In this document: one piece after another, positions 17,927-27,346 of the stretch | Layout of the letters: each line of letters begins with the position of its first letter | How positions within the stretch are numbered: the first letter of the stretch is position 1 | Assembly: GCF_001698125.1 (NCBI RefSeq) | Contig: NZ_CP013854.1 | Coordinates: 620,001 to 684,000 of the forward strand | DNA: 64,000 bases | Direction of reading: 5' to 3' | From: Pseudonocardia sp. HH130630-07 | GTDB taxonomy: Bacteria > Actinomycetota > Actinomycetes > Mycobacteriales > Pseudonocardiaceae | Notes under the pieces: generated by a model | The model's input: the letters and a program-made list of their open reading frames with translations, nothing else | Database searches by the model: none | Told to the model about the DNA's origin: nothing | Position numbers and translations under genes: made by a program

Positions 17927-19426
17927 TCACGTGTCGAGCTCACGGTCCGAGGAGTACTGCGCTCCCGCCGCCAGCTCGGCATCGGACAGGTGCGCCCGGC
18001 GCGCGGCTCGGGCCGCCTTGCGGTCGGAGGCACCGACCCGCTCGTGGCTCTCCAGCCGGACGTCGGTGCCGCGGCCGGTCAGCAGGGCCGCCATCCCGGC
18101 CGGGGTGGACGGCTCCCAGTCGAAGGTCATGTCGCCGATCGTCACCGGGCACCCGGGCACGGCACCGGCCTTGGCCAGCGCCTCCTCGACCCCGAGCCGG
18201 GCGAGCCGGTCCGCGAGGTAGCCGACCGCCTCGTCGTTGTCGAAGTTGGTCTGCCGGATCCAGCGTTCCGGGCGCTCCCCGCGCACGATGAACCCGTCCT
18301 CGACCGCCGTGTCCGGCTCGACGGTGAACCCGGCGTCGTCGACCGCCTTCGGCCGGAGCACGATCCGGGTCGGCTCGACCTCCGGACGCGCGGCGCGGGC
18401 CGCCGCGACCCGCTCGGCCATCGCGAACGTCAGCTCGCGCAGCCCGGCCCGGGACGCGGTGGAGATCGCGTACACCGGCCAGCCGAACCGTTCGGTGAGA
18501 TCGGCACGGACAAGGTCGACGAGATCCGCCGCGTCCGGGACGTCGATCTTGTTGAGGGCGATCAGCCGCGGGCGCTGGTCGAGCCGCTCACCCAGCGCGC
18601 TGGTGCCGAGCTGGTCGGCGTAGTGCGCCAGCTCGGTCTCCAGCGCCTCGATGTCGGACACCGGGTCACGGGTCGTCTCGAACGTCGCGCAGTCCACGAC
18701 GTGCACGAGCACCGAGCACCGCTCGATGTGCCGGAGGAACTCCAGGCCCAGCCCGCGGCCACCGGCCGCGCCGGGGATGAGGCCGGGCACGTCGGCGACG
18801 GTGTACGTCTCGTCCCCGGCACTGACCACCCCGAGCTGCGGGACGAGCGTGGTGAACGGGTAGTCGGCGATCTTCGGGCGGGCCGCCGACACCGCCGCGA
18901 CCAGCGAGGACTTACCCGCGCTGGGGAAACCGACCAGGCCGACGTCGGCGAGGCTGCGCAGCTCCAGGGTGTACTGCACGTCGTCACCCGGCTCGCCCAG
19001 CAGCGCGAACCCGGGCGCCTTGCGCGCGGCCGACGCCAGCGCGGCGTTGCCGAGCCCGCCCCGGCCGCCCTCGGCGGCGACGAACCGGGTGCCCGCGCCG
19101 ACCAGGTCGGCCAGCACCTCACCGTCCTGGTCCAGCACGACGGTGCCGTCCGGGACCCGCAGCTCGGTGTCCGGGGCGTTGGCGCCCTGCTTGAACGAGC
19201 CCTGGCCCTGGGTCCCGCTCTGCGCGGCGGCGTGCGGACGGTGGTGGTAGTCCAGCAGCGTGTGCACCCCCGGGTCGACGACGAGGACGACCGAACCGCC
19301 GCGGCCGCCGTTACCGCCGTCCGGCCCGCCGAGCGGCTTGAACTTCTCGCGGTGCACGGAGGCGCAGCCGTTGCCGCCGGCCCCCGCGGTCGCGTGCAGC
19401 ACGACGCGGTCGACGAACCGGGACAT
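17927..19426 (-). CDS. obgE: GTPase ObgE/CgtA
   Basis: 499-residue ribosome-assembly and stress GTPase. The glycine-rich Obg fold is at about residues 1-158 (many GG pairs). The G domain has G1 'GFPSAGKSS' (166-174), G3 'DVPGLIPGA' and G4 'NKID'. A C-terminal OCT domain follows ('[19 protein letters not shown]'). The length is slightly more than the typical 435-480 because of a charged tail. It follows rplU-rpmA, the conserved order, and precedes proB. A hairpin after rpmA (19465-19496) implies partial termination or a separate obgE promoter. Confidence 0.97.
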   Translation of the reverse strand: MSRFVDRVVLHATAGAGGNGCASVHREKFKPLGGPDGGNGGRGGSVVLVVDPGVHTLLDYHHRPHAAAQSGTQGQGSFKQGANAPDTELRVPDGTVVLDQDGEVLADLVGAGTRFVAAEGGRGGLGNAALASAARKAPGFALLGEPGDDVQYTLELRSLADVGLVGFPSAGKSSLVAAVSAARPKIADYPFTTLVPQLGVVSAGDETYTVADVPGLIPGAAGGRGLGLEFLRHIERCSVLVHVVDCATFETTRDPVSDIEALETELAHYADQLGTSALGERLDQRPRLIALNKIDVPDAADLVDLVRADLTERFGWPVYAISTASRAGLRELTFAMAERVAAARAARPEVEPTRIVLRPKAVDDAGFTVEPDTAVEDGFIVRGERPERWIRQTNFDNDEAVGYLADRLARLGVEEALAKAGAVPGCPVTIGDMTFDWEPSTPAGMAALLTGRGTDVRLESHERVGASDRKAARAARRAHLSDAELAAGAQYSSDRELDT

Positions 19427-19464
19427 GGTGGTGCTCCTCTGCTGAACGGGTCTCTACACGACGA

Positions 19465-19496
19465 ACGGCGGGCCACCCATGGGGTGGACCCGCCGT
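19465..19496 (-). terminator. Hairpin between rpmA and obgE
   Basis: Arms 19465-19477 and 19483-19496 form a 13-bp stem with one bulged A, 27 bases past the rpmA stop. It probably terminates or attenuates the ribosomal-protein transcript before obgE. Confidence 0.6.
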
Positions 19497-19522
19497 CGGC
19501 GTCGCTGTGGCTGGCGGGTCGC

Positions 19523-19780
19523 TCAGACCTCGGCCGGCACGATGTTGACGGTCTTGCGACCGCGCTTGGAACCGAACTCGACGGTGCCGGCGGCGAGGGC
19601 GAACAGCGTGTCGTCCTTGCCGCGGCCGACGTTGACGCCCGGGTGCGTGCTGGTGCCACGCTGGCGGATGAGGATCTCACCGGCCTTGACGGTCTGGCCA
19701 CCGAAGCGCTTCACACCCAGGAACTGGGCGTTGGAGTCGCGGCCGTTGCGGGAGCTGGATGCACCCTTCTTGTGTGCCAT
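19523..19780 (-). CDS. rpmA: 50S ribosomal protein L27
   Basis: 85 residues, full length for L27. '[21 protein letters not shown]' (21 residues written as family consensus from residue 2) and '[13 protein letters not shown]' are characteristic. The N-terminus starts directly with the mature AHKKG form, so no processing peptide of the Firmicute type is present. It lies 11 bases past rplU, in the conserved L21-L27 operon. Confidence 0.97.
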   Translation of the reverse strand: MAHKKGASSSRNGRDSNAQFLGVKRFGGQTVKAGEILIRQRGTSTHPGVNVGRGKDDTLFALAAGTVEFGSKRGRKTVNIVPAEV

Positions 19781-19791
19781 GACGGGACTCC

Positions 19792-20097
19792 TTACTTGCC
19801 GATGGCGGTGACCTGGACCTTCGTCAGCGGCTGACGGTGCCCCTGACGCTTGTGGTACCCGGTCTTGTTCTTGAACTTGTGGATCCGGATCTTCGGACCC
19901 TTGGTGTGCTCGACGACGGTGGCGGTCACCGCGGAGGTGAGTCCGCTGACGTCGGTGCTCACCTGGTCGCCGTCGACGAGCAGCACGGCGGGAAGGACGA
20001 TCTCGGCGCCGGGCTCACCGTCGAGCTTCTCGACGGTGACCACGTCGTCGACGGCCACCTTGTACTGCTTGCCGCCGGTCTTGACGATCGCGTACAT
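19792..20097 (-). CDS. rplU: 50S ribosomal protein L21
   Basis: 101 residues beginning [14 protein letters not shown] and ending in the L21 signature '[15 protein letters not shown]'. The ATG at 20097 gives the standard family start; upstream in-frame codons to 20154 are leader sequence. The gene is first of the L21-L27 pair and follows the RNase E gene, with a 159-base gap that should hold the ribosomal-protein promoter. Confidence 0.97.
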   Translation of the reverse strand: MYAIVKTGGKQYKVAVDDVVTVEKLDGEPGAEIVLPAVLLVDGDQVSTDVSGLTSAVTATVVEHTKGPKIRIHKFKNKTGYHKRQGHRQPLTKVQVTAIGK

Positions 20098-20256
20098 CGT
20101 TGACGCACGACTCCTGAAAATCGGGGGGCGCTTGCATCGCGCTCGGGTCATCACAGCTCGCGCCGGTCCCGGCGCTCACGCCACCGCCTCCGCATCGGGC
20201 ACAGGGGCGTGGCTTCTGTTGGTCAAGGGTACGCGACCCCGCCTACGGGGCCGCAC

Positions 20257-23200
20257 TCACCCCCCGTCCTGCGGGGGGCCCGCGGGACGGGACGCCGCCC
20301 GGCGGCGGCGCCGCGGCCGGGCGGCGGCCGCCGCCTCCGGCTGCTCCGGGACCGGGGACCCGGTCACCGGCTCGACGGCGGCGGAGGACGCGGCGGCGCC
20401 GGGCGCCGTCGCGGCGGCCACCACCGGTGCGGACTGCTCGGCGGGTGCCGTGGTGATGACGACCGGCTCGGCGGTCGTCGTCGGCGAACCGGCGGACCGG
20501 CTCACCCGGCGGCGGCGCGGGGCCGGGCGCTCGGCGTCCGTGGTCTCCGCGGGCGCCGGAGCGGCGATCGCGGGGACCGTGTCCACCGGCGGCGTGGCGC
20601 CGTCGGTGGCGGTGGCGGTGGCGCCCCCGTCCGGGGCGGGCGTCTCCTCGGCGTCCCGCTTGCGCCGCCTGCGTGACCTGCCGGTACCCGCCCCGGAGGG
20701 CTCGGGCACCGGGTCGGCCACCGGCGCCGGGGCCGCGACGACCGGGTCCGCGGACCCGGTCAGCTCCTGCACCGGCTCGGGGACCGCGGCGGAGCCGGGG
20801 TCGGTCACCGGTGCCGGGGCCGCGTCGGCCGCGGTCGTGGCACCGGCACCCGGCGCGTCGGACGTGCCGGCCGACGGTGCGGGCGGGGCCACCCCGTTGC
20901 CCGCCGGGTCGGCGCCCGCGGTGCCGCCGTCGTCGCCCCGCGCGGTCCGGCCGGCCGCCACGGCGGCGACACCGGCCATCGCGGAACCGACGTCCACCGG
21001 GCGGTCGGCCGGGTCGGCACCGGAGTCGCCGTTGCCGCCGTTGCCGTTGCCGTTGCGGTCGGAGTGCACGGCGTCGTCGGCGCCGGAGTCGCCGTTCCCG
21101 CCGCGGCGGCGACGCCTGCGGCCGCCACCGTCCCCGTTGCCGTCGTTGCCGTTGTTGCTGCGGCCGTTGCCGTTGCCGTTGTCGCCACGGCCGTGCCCGC
21201 CACCGTGGTGGTGCTGGGGCTCGGCCTGGTCGGTCGAGACGATCACCCCACGGCCGCGGCAGTGCTCGCACGGGGTGGAGAAGTGCTCCAGCAGCCCGCC
21301 GCCGACCCGCTTGCGGGTCATCTGGACCAGGCCCAGCGAGGTCACCTCGGCCACCTGGTGCCGGGTCCGGTCCCGGGCGAGGCACTCGGTGAGGCGGCGC
21401 AGCACGAGGTCGCGGTTCGCCTCCAGCACCATGTCGATGAAGTCGACGACGATGATCCCGCCGATGTCGCGCAGCCGCAGCTGGCGGACGACCTCCTCGG
21501 CCGCCTCCAGGTTGTTGCGGGTGACCGTCTCCTCGAGGTTCCCGCCGGACCCGGTGAACTTCCCGGTGTTGACGTCGACGACCGTCATCGCCTCGGTGCG
21601 GTCGATGACCAGGGTGCCGCCCGACGGCAGCCAGACCTTGCGGTCCAGCGCCTTGAGCAGCTGCTCGTCGATCCGGTACTCGGTGAACACGTCGGACGGG
21701 CCGGTGTGCCGGTGCATCCGGTCCGACAGCTCGGGTGCGACGTGGTCCACGTAGCCGGAGACGGTCTCCCACGCCCCGTTGCCCGAGACGATGAGCTTCG
21801 AGAAGTCCTCGTTGAACTGGTCGCGGACGACCTTGACCAGCATGTCCGGCTCCTCGTAGAGGAGCGTCGGCGCCTTCGGCGCACCCTTGCCGGTCTTCTC
21901 GGACTTCTCCTTGACGACCTCCCACTGCGCCTGCAGCCGGCGGACGTCGCGCTCCAGCGACTCGTGCGAGACGCCCTCGGACGCCGTCCGGATGATCACG
22001 CCGGCCTCGGCGGGCACGATCTCCTTCAGCATCTCCTTGAGCCGCTTGCGCTCGGTGTCGGGCAGCTTGCGGGAGATGCCGGCGGCACCGCCGGAGGGCA
22101 CGTAGACCAGGAACCGGCCGGCCAGCGAGATCTGCGTGGTCAGCCGGGCACCCTTGTGCCCGACCGGGTCCTTCGTGACCTGCACCAGCACCTGGTCGCC
22201 GGAGGACAGCGCCTGCTCGATCTTGCGGGCCTTGCCGTTGAGGCCGGCGGCGTCCCAGTTCACCTCACCGGCGTAGAGCACGGCGTTGCGGCCGCGCCCG
22301 ATGTCGACGAACGCCGCCTCCATCGACGGCAGGACATTCTGCACCCGGCCCAGGTAGATGTTGCCGACCATGCTGGCGCTGCCGGAGCCACCACCGGTGA
22401 TGAAGTGCTCGACGAGGACCGAGTCCTCCAGCACCCCGATCTCGGTGCGGTCCGCGAGCTGGCGGATCACCATCTGCCGGTCGACGGACTCCCGGCGGGC
22501 CAGGAACTCCGACTCGGACAGGATCGGCGGACGGCGGCGACCGGCGTCCCGCCCGTCGCGGCGGCGCTGGCGCTTGGCCTCCAGCCGGGTGGACCCCCGG
22601 ACGCCCTGCACCTGGTCGTCGGACGACGAGCCGGAGTCCGAGCGGGCCTCGCGGACCTTGGTGACGGTGTTCGGCGGGTCGTCCTCGGAGCGGCCCTCCA
22701 CGTCGGAGCCGCCCTTGCGCCGGCGGCGGCGGCGACGCCGGGAGCCGGGCGACTGCTCGTCGTCGCCGTCGGTCCCGTCGGAGTCGTCCGCGTCGCCGGA
22801 GTCGGCACCGGAGTCGCTCCCGGTGTCGGTCCGGTCGCCGTCGCGCTCGGTGGCGTCGCCGTCCGGGGTGTCCCCGGCGTCCTGCTCGTTCTCGCCCGGC
22901 TCGTCGCCGCCCTTGCCCCGGCCACGGCCACGACGGCCACGACGGCGGCGGCGGCGGGCGTTGCCGTCCTCGTCGTCGTCGGCGTCCCCGGCGTCGGCCC
23001 GGTCGGCCGTGTCCTCGGAGTCGTCGGAGTCGGCCCGGTCGTCGGCGCGGTCGGCGCCGGTGGCCGGGGTGCCGGTGGCCTCGTCCTCGGGCTGTGCGGC
23101 ATCGGCGTCGCGCTTGCGGCGGCTCTTGCGGCCCTTCTTCGCACCGGTCTCCGGCTCGTCGGGGCCACCGGCCGCGGCGGGTGCGGGCGCGGGCGGAGCG

Positions 23201-23640
23201 GTCGGCGCCTGGAACATCGGGACGGCGAACGCCGGAGCGACCGCAGCCGGCTCGGCCGGCGCCGGGCGCGGGTCCTCCGCGGGAAGGCCGAAGGGGTTCG
23301 CCGCGGCCGACGCGGCGGAGCGGGCCCGCCCCTTCCGCCGCCCCGTCGCGGGAGGCTCCACCGGCTCGGCGGGGATCGCCTCCGCGGGCTCCGCGGCGCC
23401 GTCGGCCGGGGCCGGGGCCAGCGCGGCGACCGCCTGCTCGGCGATCTCCCGGGTGATGCTGGACTGGACGCTGCGGACCTCGTGACCGAGGGTCGTCAGC
23501 GCGCCGAGCACATCCCGGCTCGCCCGGCCGAGCAGCTTCGCGAGTGCGTGTACCCGCATCTTCGCCGGCAGCTCGAGGTTCTGGGCAGGCTCGCCGGAGG
23601 GCCCGCCGGTGTCACCGGCGGGCGCGTCGTTCACGGACAT
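20257..23640 (-). CDS. rne: Ribonuclease E/G with an N-terminal IF2_N-like module and long disordered arms
   Basis: 1127-residue endoribonuclease central to mRNA decay and rRNA processing. Residues about 27-60 ('MRVHALAKLLGRASRDVLGA') resemble the IF2_N module of translation initiation factor IF-2. Residues 60-370 are low complexity, with acidic tracts and arginine blocks (RRRRRRGRRGRGRGKGG). The catalytic core runs from about 375 to 800: S1 domain (423-505), the catalytic aspartates expected from E. coli RNase E at D689 ('TVVDVNTGK') and D733 ('VVDFIDM'), and zinc-link CEHC (791-794). Residues 800-1127 are disordered, with His/Gly, Gly/Asn and Arg clusters. The order rne-rplU-rpmA is conserved. 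ATG at 23640. Confidence 0.93.
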   Translation of the reverse strand: MSVNDAPAGDTGGPSGEPAQNLELPAKMRVHALAKLLGRASRDVLGALTTLGHEVRSVQSSITREIAEQAVAALAPAPADGAAEPAEAIPAEPVEPPATGRRKGRARSAASAAANPFGLPAEDPRPAPAEPAAVAPAFAVPMFQAPTAPPAPAPAAAGGPDEPETGAKKGRKSRRKRDADAAQPEDEATGTPATGADRADDRADSDDSEDTADRADAGDADDDEDGNARRRRRRGRRGRGRGKGGDEPGENEQDAGDTPDGDATERDGDRTDTGSDSGADSGDADDSDGTDGDDEQSPGSRRRRRRRRKGGSDVEGRSEDDPPNTVTKVREARSDSGSSSDDQVQGVRGSTRLEAKRQRRRDGRDAGRRRPPILSESEFLARRESVDRQMVIRQLADRTEIGVLEDSVLVEHFITGGGSGSASMVGNIYLGRVQNVLPSMEAAFVDIGRGRNAVLYAGEVNWDAAGLNGKARKIEQALSSGDQVLVQVTKDPVGHKGARLTTQISLAGRFLVYVPSGGAAGISRKLPDTERKRLKEMLKEIVPAEAGVIIRTASEGVSHESLERDVRRLQAQWEVVKEKSEKTGKGAPKAPTLLYEEPDMLVKVVRDQFNEDFSKLIVSGNGAWETVSGYVDHVAPELSDRMHRHTGPSDVFTEYRIDEQLLKALDRKVWLPSGGTLVIDRTEAMTVVDVNTGKFTGSGGNLEETVTRNNLEAAEEVVRQLRLRDIGGIIVVDFIDMVLEANRDLVLRRLTECLARDRTRHQVAEVTSLGLVQMTRKRVGGGLLEHFSTPCEHCRGRGVIVSTDQAEPQHHHGGGHGRGDNGNGNGRSNNGNDGNGDGGGRRRRRRGGNGDSGADDAVHSDRNGNGNGGNGDSGADPADRPVDVGSAMAGVAAVAAGRTARGDDGGTAGADPAGNGVAPPAPSAGTSDAPGAGATTAADAAPAPVTDPGSAAVPEPVQELTGSADPVVAAPAPVADPVPEPSGAGTGRSRRRRKRDAEETPAPDGGATATATDGATPPVDTVPAIAAPAPAETTDAERPAPRRRRVSRSAGSPTTTAEPVVITTAPAEQSAPVVAAATAPGAAASSAAVEPVTGSPVPEQPEAAAAARPRRRRRAASRPAGPPQDGG

Positions 23641-23815
23641 TCAGCTCCTTCGCCCCCGGGCGCCTCGGAAAACGGAGGCGGCCGCGCAGGGACCTTGCGC
23701 GTTCTCGTTCCGCGGCCTGCGCGGGGTGCGCAGGTGCGGCACATCTGGTGTCGCTTTCCCGGATCCCCGGGGTGGTGCCTCGACGCCGTGCCGACGCCCG
23801 TTCGCGCCGGCCGTG

Positions 23816-24622
23816 TCAGGACCCGGCCGGCCGACCACGGGTCGCCGGTGCCGTACCGAGCGGGTCCAGCAGGTCACCCCGGTCATCGAGCAGGCCCTGC
23901 GCCAACCGGGTGGCCGTCACCGGTACCGGCGGCGTCAGGTCTGCGACAACACCGAGCGCACCCAGCACGTCGTCGGGTCGAACGGTCGGTGTCATCTGCC
24001 GAACGACCGCCGTCAGTATCGCACAGTCGGTAGCCGGATCCGGGGTAGCCGCCTCCGGAACCGCCCCGTCGTCACCCGGCCGGGGCTCCACCGACAGGCT
24101 CACCAGCGCGGCTCGGACGTCGATCTCCTTACGGCCCGACGGGGTGACCCGGGTCACCACCACCGACTCGCGCTCCATCAGGGCGGCGACCGCACCCCGG
24201 ACCGCGCCGACGTCGAGCCCGCGGATCTCCAGGCGCCAGCGGCCGGCGTCGATCCGGTCGGCGAGCGCCGGCGGCTCGGCGACGACCGCGTCGAGCACGT
24301 CGATGCCGTCCGGCAGCACCCGGTCCATCGCCTCCCGCAGCAGGGCGGGATCGACCTCCCGGGTCAGCCCCAGCTCGACGTACTCGGCCTCGCTGGCCGC
24401 CCCGGTCGGGGCCGCGCCGACCCAGGACAGCCGCGGGTGCGGGCTGAACCCGTGCGAGTGCGACACCGGGACGCCGGCCCGGCGCACGGCCCGCTCGAAG
24501 CTGCGGGCGACGTCGCGGTGCGACAGGAAGCGCAACCGGCCGCGCTTGGCGAAACGCAGCCGTACCCGCTGCACCGTCGGGGGTGCCGGATTCGCCGCTT
24601 GCCCCGCCTTCACACGCGCCAT
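23816..24622 (-). CDS. TIGR03936-family (DUF2344) radical-SAM-associated protein
   Basis: 268 residues. Family marks are 'RLRFAKRGRLRFLSHRDVAR', 'SHSHGFSPHPRLSWV' and 'SEAEYVELGLTREVDPALL'. The family occurs fused to or beside TIGR03960 B12-binding radical SAM proteins, which here lie upstream (25191-27191) with one GNAT gene between. The partnership suggests a joint RNA or protein modification role near ribosomal genes, but the reaction is not known. The stop lies 175 bases before the RNase E start. Confidence 0.88.
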   Translation of the reverse strand: MARVKAGQAANPAPPTVQRVRLRFAKRGRLRFLSHRDVARSFERAVRRAGVPVSHSHGFSPHPRLSWVGAAPTGAASEAEYVELGLTREVDPALLREAMDRVLPDGIDVLDAVVAEPPALADRIDAGRWRLEIRGLDVGAVRGAVAALMERESVVVTRVTPSGRKEIDVRAALVSLSVEPRPGDDGAVPEAATPDPATDCAILTAVVRQMTPTVRPDDVLGALGVVADLTPPVPVTATRLAQGLLDDRGDLLDPLGTAPATRGRPAGS

Positions 24623-24646
24623 GGGGCGGAGTGTAGAGCGGCCGGG

Positions 24647-25198
24647 CTACTGCTCCAGCACCAGCAGCGAGTCACCGGCCGGGACGAACCCGGCCCGCCG
24701 GTAGAACGCGGCGCTGCCCGCGGTCGGCGCCAGCATCAACCGCCGGTACCCGCGCCGGCGGGCGTGCCCGACGACGGCGGACAGCAGCACCCGGGGCACC
24801 CCGGCCTCGGCGAACGCGGCCAGCACGAACGCGTTGCCGACCTGCCCGGTCCGGGCCCCCCGCCCGCCGGGGCGCGGCATCTGCACCGTCTCGAGCACGT
24901 TGATCGACCCGACCGGGGTCCAGCCGGCACGGTCGCTGCCCGCCTCGGCGACCCAGAACGCGCGCCGCGGCTGCTCGACCCGCCACCAGGCGGCGAAGGC
25001 CTCCTCGAACGAGGCGTCCGGGACGGCCCGCCCGGCCCGCTCCTCCAGCCACTGGCGGCGCAGCCGGCCGAGCGCCGCGACGTCGCGCTCGTCGGCGACC
25101 CGGACGCGCAGGGCGCGCCCGCCGTGTTCCCAGGTCCCGCCGTCGGAGCCGTCACCGAGGCCCGCGTCGGGGATCGAGGACAGGCCGTTGTCAGCCAC
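24647..25198 (-). CDS. GNAT family N-acetyltransferase
   Basis: 183 residues. An N-terminal extension of about 28 residues precedes the GNAT fold. The acetyl-CoA region is 'TGQVGNAFVLAAFAEAGVP' and 'LLSAVVGHARRRGYRRLML'. The C-terminal 'GSAAFYRRAGFVPAGDSLLV' is the typical beta5-alpha4 motif. The ATG at 25198 overlaps the stop of the radical SAM gene by 8 bases, so it is translationally coupled. It interrupts the usual TIGR03960-TIGR03936 adjacency. The substrate is unknown. Confidence 0.88.
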   Translation of the reverse strand: MADNGLSSIPDAGLGDGSDGGTWEHGGRALRVRVADERDVAALGRLRRQWLEERAGRAVPDASFEEAFAAWWRVEQPRRAFWVAEAGSDRAGWTPVGSINVLETVQMPRPGGRGARTGQVGNAFVLAAFAEAGVPRVLLSAVVGHARRRGYRRLMLAPTAGSAAFYRRAGFVPAGDSLLVLEQ

Positions 25199-27191
25199 CC
25201 GATCCCGGTCCCTGGCCCTGCTCCCGCTCCGCGGAGCCGTCCGCGCCGACCACGGTCAGCGGCAGCAACGCGATGCCGGACGCCGGTCCGAGGGTCGTCC
25301 CGCTCGGCCCGACCTCGATGTCGGTGCCGGTGGAGGGGCACACGCCGCAGTCGAAGCACGGGGTCCAGCGGCAGTCGTCCTGCTCGCGGCCGGCCAGCGC
25401 GTCCTGCCAGTCCTCCCAGAGCCAGTCCCGCTCCAGGCCGGAGTCCAGGTGGTCCCACGGCAGGATCTCGTCCATCCCGCGCTCGCGGGTGGTGAACCAG
25501 TCCAGGGACACGCCCATCGGCTCCAGCACCGCGGCGGAGCTCTCGACCCACCGGGCGTAGGAGAAGTGCTCCGACCAGCCGTCGAACCGGCCGCCGTCGC
25601 GCCAGACCCGCTCGATGACGGCGCCGACCCGGCGGTCACCGCGGGCCAGCAGGCCCTCGATCAGCGAGGGCTCGCCGTCGTGGTAGCGCATGCCGATGTT
25701 GCGCCCGATCTTCCGGTCGGCGTTCACCGCCTCGCGCAGCTTGCGCAACCGGGAGTCGACGACCTCGGGGTGGCACTGCGACGCCCACTGGAACGGGGTG
25801 TGCGGCTTCGGGACGAACCCGCCGATCGAGATCGTGCAGCGGATGTCGTTGCGGCCGGACGCCTTCCGCCCGGCCTGGATCACCCGGTAGGCCATCCCGG
25901 CGATCTCCAGGACGTCCTCGTCGGTCTCGGTGGGCAGCCCGCACATGAAGTACAGCTTCACCTGCCGCCAGCCCTGGGAGAACGCCTCCGCGCAGGTCCG
26001 GATCAGGTCGTCCTCGGAGACCATCTTGTTGATCACGCGGCGGATCCGCTCCGACCCGCCCTCCGGGGCGAAGGTCAGCCCCGAGCGGCGCCCGTTGCGG
26101 GAGATCTCGTTGGCCAGGTCGATGTTGAACGCGTCGACCCGGGTCGACGGCAGCGACAGCGAGGTGTTCGTGCCCTCGTAGCGGTCGGCGAGGCCCTTGG
26201 TGACCTCGGCGATCTCGGAGTGGTCGGCCGAGGACAGCGACAGCAGGCCGACCTCGTCGAAGCCCGAGGTGCGCACCGCGGCGTCGACCATCTCGCCGAT
26301 CCCCTGCAGGGACCGCTCGCGCACCGGCCGGGTGATCATGCCCGCCTGGCAGAACCGGCAGCCGCGGGTGCAGCCGCGGAAGATCTCCACCGAGGCCCGC
26401 TCGTGCACCGTCTCGGCCAGCGGGACGAGCGGCTTCTTCGGGTACGGCCACTCGTCCAGCTCGATCGTGGTGCGCTTCTGGACCGTGGCCGGGACCCGGT
26501 CCTCGGCCGGTGTGACGGCCGCGATCGTTCCGTCCTCGGCGTAGCCGACGTCGTAGAGGGAGGGGACGTAGCAGCCGGGGGTGCCGGCCAGCCGGACCAG
26601 CAGCTCGCGGCGGCCGCCGGGGCGGCCCTCGTCCTTCCAGTCCCGGACGACGTCGGTGATGTCGCCGACGACCTCCTCGCCGTCGCCCAGCGCCGCGACG
26701 TCGACGAAGTCCGCCACCGGCTCCGGGTTGAACGCCGCGTGCCCACCCGCGACGACGACGGGATGGCTCTCGTCGCGGTCGGTCGCGTGCAGCGGGATCC
26801 CGGCCAGGTCCAGGGTGGTGAGCAGGTTCGTGTAGCCCAGCTCGGTGGAGAACGACACGCCGAGCACGTCGAACGCCCCGACCGGGTGGTGGGCGTCGAC
26901 GGTGAACGCCGGCACCCCGGTGGAGCGCATCAGCTCCTCGAGATCGGGCCAGACCGAGTAGCAGCGCTCGGCCAGCGCGTCGGAGCGCTCGTTGAGTACC
27001 TCGTAGAGGATCTGGACGCCCTGGTTCGGCAGGCCGACCTCGTAGGCGTCCGGATACAGCAGGGCCCACCGGACCGCTGCCTCGTCCCAGGGCTTGACCT
27101 GCGCGTTCCCCTCACCGCCGACGTACTGCACCGGCTTGGAGACCCGGGGCAGGATCGACTCCAGGGCGGGGAAGAGGGAGGTGGGTGCCAC
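25191..27191 (-). CDS. TIGR03960-family B12-binding radical SAM protein
   Basis: 666 residues from the GTG at 27191, which gives the family N-terminus 'FPALESILPRVSKPVQYVGG'. Upstream in-frame sequence overlaps the 27271-27334 hairpin and is not family-like. A B12-binding-like region (about 30-170) is followed by the radical SAM core with cluster Cys at 274, 278 and 281 (FRGCTRGCRFCQAG). 'GLTFAPEGGSERIRRVINK' and 'YFMCGLPTETDEDVLEI' are conserved barrel motifs, and a C-terminal 'CFDCGVCP' may bind a second cluster. It probably modifies RNA or a ribosome-related target with its TIGR03936 partner. The true reaction is unknown. Confidence 0.92.
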   Translation of the reverse strand: MAPTSLFPALESILPRVSKPVQYVGGEGNAQVKPWDEAAVRWALLYPDAYEVGLPNQGVQILYEVLNERSDALAERCYSVWPDLEELMRSTGVPAFTVDAHHPVGAFDVLGVSFSTELGYTNLLTTLDLAGIPLHATDRDESHPVVVAGGHAAFNPEPVADFVDVAALGDGEEVVGDITDVVRDWKDEGRPGGRRELLVRLAGTPGCYVPSLYDVGYAEDGTIAAVTPAEDRVPATVQKRTTIELDEWPYPKKPLVPLAETVHERASVEIFRGCTRGCRFCQAGMITRPVRERSLQGIGEMVDAAVRTSGFDEVGLLSLSSADHSEIAEVTKGLADRYEGTNTSLSLPSTRVDAFNIDLANEISRNGRRSGLTFAPEGGSERIRRVINKMVSEDDLIRTCAEAFSQGWRQVKLYFMCGLPTETDEDVLEIAGMAYRVIQAGRKASGRNDIRCTISIGGFVPKPHTPFQWASQCHPEVVDSRLRKLREAVNADRKIGRNIGMRYHDGEPSLIEGLLARGDRRVGAVIERVWRDGGRFDGWSEHFSYARWVESSAAVLEPMGVSLDWFTTRERGMDEILPWDHLDSGLERDWLWEDWQDALAGREQDDCRWTPCFDCGVCPSTGTDIEVGPSGTTLGPASGIALLPLTVVGADGSAEREQGQGPGSGG

Positions 27192-27270
27192 GCTGCACCA
27201 GCGTAGCCGCGTCACCGACCGGCCGACGGGCGGGTCGGTGGTCCGCTCCCCCGCCCCGGGTACCGGGCGA

Positions 27271-27334
27271 TGATCGTCTTTCTGGCGGCGTCCGGTGCCG
27301 CGGACGGCATCGGACGCCGCCAGGAAGACGATCA
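27271..27334 (+). promoter_or_regulatory. 64-base near-perfect hairpin in the leader of the DUF6879 gene
   Basis: Arms 27271-27300 and 27305-27334 pair as a 30-bp stem with the 4-base loop CGGA. The only two non-Watson-Crick positions (27281:27324 and 27295:27310) are T:G and G:T as read on the plus strand. They are therefore G-U wobbles in plus-strand RNA but A-C mismatches in minus-strand RNA. It ends two bases before the ribosome-binding site of the DUF6879 gene (27337-27344). It may be a terminator/attenuator, an RNase III site or a cruciform operator. Confidence 0.75.
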
Positions 27335-27346
27335 CCAGGAGGGGCC

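Noticed and set aside
20258..21300. Possible repeat array or CRISPR at GNGNG-coding repeats in the RNase E tail
   Set aside because: The repeats are short codon-level repeats of Gly, Asn, Asp and Arg within a coding frame, without equal spacers.
21064..24033. 989-codon plus-strand frame opposite the RNase E gene
   Set aside because: It is Val/Asp/Leu-rich repeat-like sequence created by the RNase E repeats; no start site or family match.
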